Below the pieces are notes generated by a model. The model ran no database searches, was not told where the DNA came from, and saw only the letters and a program-made list of their open reading frames with translations. From NCBI GenBank assembly GCA_904501705.1, contig CAJGCA010000001.1, positions 1 through 64,000 of the forward strand: 64,000 bases of DNA. The letters run 5' to 3'. This document shows positions 63,609 to 64,000 of this stretch, piece after piece. Positions within the stretch are counted from its first letter, which is position 1. Every line of letters begins with the position of its first letter. The position numbers and the translations under genes were made by a program. Origin of the DNA: Clostridiaceae bacterium. Its GTDB lineage: Bacteria > Bacillota > Clostridia > Oscillospirales > Acutalibacteraceae.

Positions 63609-64000
63609 TTATTCACTCCTCAATGTATAGGATGGCTTACCGTCGGTCAACCATACGAGAAAATGTTTGGTACTGTCGCTCGGGCACACGCGGCTGTCGC
63701 ACGCCACGCCCGGCATCAGCACGATACCAGCCTCATCGCACAGCAGCAAGACCTTGTCACGATCATACTGCGGGATACGCAGTTCCTGAAAAAGCGCCTT
63801 GAGCGATTTCCCGACTTTGCGTCCTGCGGGATGGAATCGGTCTCCGTCCCGACGACAGCGCACGGTCAGACTGCCTTGTATTCTATCACAGTCCAGCGCA
63901 TATTTAAAGAATTTTATATGAACATTTTGCAAACAAGCCATTTCTTCACAAGTCATTCGCTGCAAAACATTCTCATGCCCATCAAAGAAAATGTGCATCG
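63609..64000 (-). CDS. tilS: tRNA(Ile)-lysidine synthase, C-terminal part (cut by right window edge)
   Basis: About 130 C-terminal residues of a larger protein; the frame stays open to the window edge, so no true start is visible. The TilS C-terminal domain is recognisable: [40 protein letters not shown], then LLCDEAG and a VACDSR-containing strand. TilS converts the wobble cytidine of tRNA-Ile(CAU) to lysidine. The order tilS-ftsH is standard in Firmicutes and supports the call; the catalytic PP-loop half is outside the window. Confidence 0.8.
   Translation of the reverse strand, partial: MHIFFDGHENVLQRMTCEEMACLQNVHIKFFKYALDCDRIQGSLTVRCRRDGDRFHPAGRKVGKSLKALFQELRIPQYDRDKVLLLCDEAGIVLMPGVACDSRVCPSDSTKHFLVWLTDGKPSYTLRSE

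Overview
The window is a gene-dense, GC-rich chromosomal segment of a low-GC-phylum (Firmicutes) anaerobe, most likely class Clostridia and probably in or near Oscillospirales (an inference from gene content and order, not from an rRNA). Evidence: YaaL and a BofA-like gene, the yabO-yabP-yabQ-divIC-yabR order, SpoVM, RemA, a PASTA kinase, HrcA-type CIRCE control of groES-groEL, and a single-chain pyruvate:ferredoxin oxidoreductase. SpoVM, YabP, YabQ and a BofA-like protein point to a spore former; the PFOR points to anaerobic energy metabolism. I see no rRNA, prophage, insertion sequence or CRISPR array. Almost all of it is core housekeeping DNA.

Layout: 1-5.4 kb (minus): a BofA-like gene cut by the left edge, yaaL, secG, and a divergent type IIA topoisomerase pair (ParC/ParE-like). 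5.5-8.8 kb (plus): a CNNM/CBS/CorC membrane protein, queH, tRNA-Leu(UAG), a small AT-richer lipoprotein and a DNA glycosylase. 8.9-12.0 kb (minus): hisS-aspS. 12.1-18.0 kb (minus): mreB-mreC-mreD-mrdA, then minD and an mgsA-like gene from a separate promoter; this is the cell-shape block. 18.1-24.1 kb (minus): dusB-maf, PFOR and a HAD phosphatase. 24.2-31.1 kb (plus): stomatin-like protein, MFS carrier, glycerophosphodiesterase, CAP lipoprotein, tRNA-Leu(CAG), then an OPT transporter with a PqqD-like partner. 31.2-41.6 kb (minus): pepD, groS-groL, a lipid kinase, an RNA methyltransferase, the HU/rqcP/yabP/yabQ/divIC/yabR cluster, and two G3E GTPases, one extremely histidine-rich. 41.8-48.1 kb (plus): PHP phosphatase, TSCPD protein, an rRNA methyltransferase and the glycolytic run pgk-tpiA-gpmI. 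48.1-61.1 kb (minus): one long operon-like block yicC-remA-gmk-rpoZ-priA-def-fmt-rsmB-rlmN-prpC-prkC-rsgA-thiN-(small membrane protein)-spoVM, largely the Bacillus order but without coaBC and rpe. 61.3-64 kb (minus): tilS (cut by the right edge), ftsH and a 68-residue membrane protein with its own consensus promoter.

Promoters of the -35/N16-19/-10 type and hairpin terminators can be read by eye at many unit boundaries and are listed. No intergenic stretch exceeds about 300 bases. I did not find a clearly new multi-gene system. The observations most worth checking are: an MgsA-like protein lacking key active-site acids; an FtsH carrying an EF-hand-like loop outside the membrane; the tandem G3E GTPases; the OPT/PqqD pair; two tRNA-Leu genes followed by long perfect palindromes that begin inside the encoded CCA; and two small membrane proteins (54 and 68 residues).
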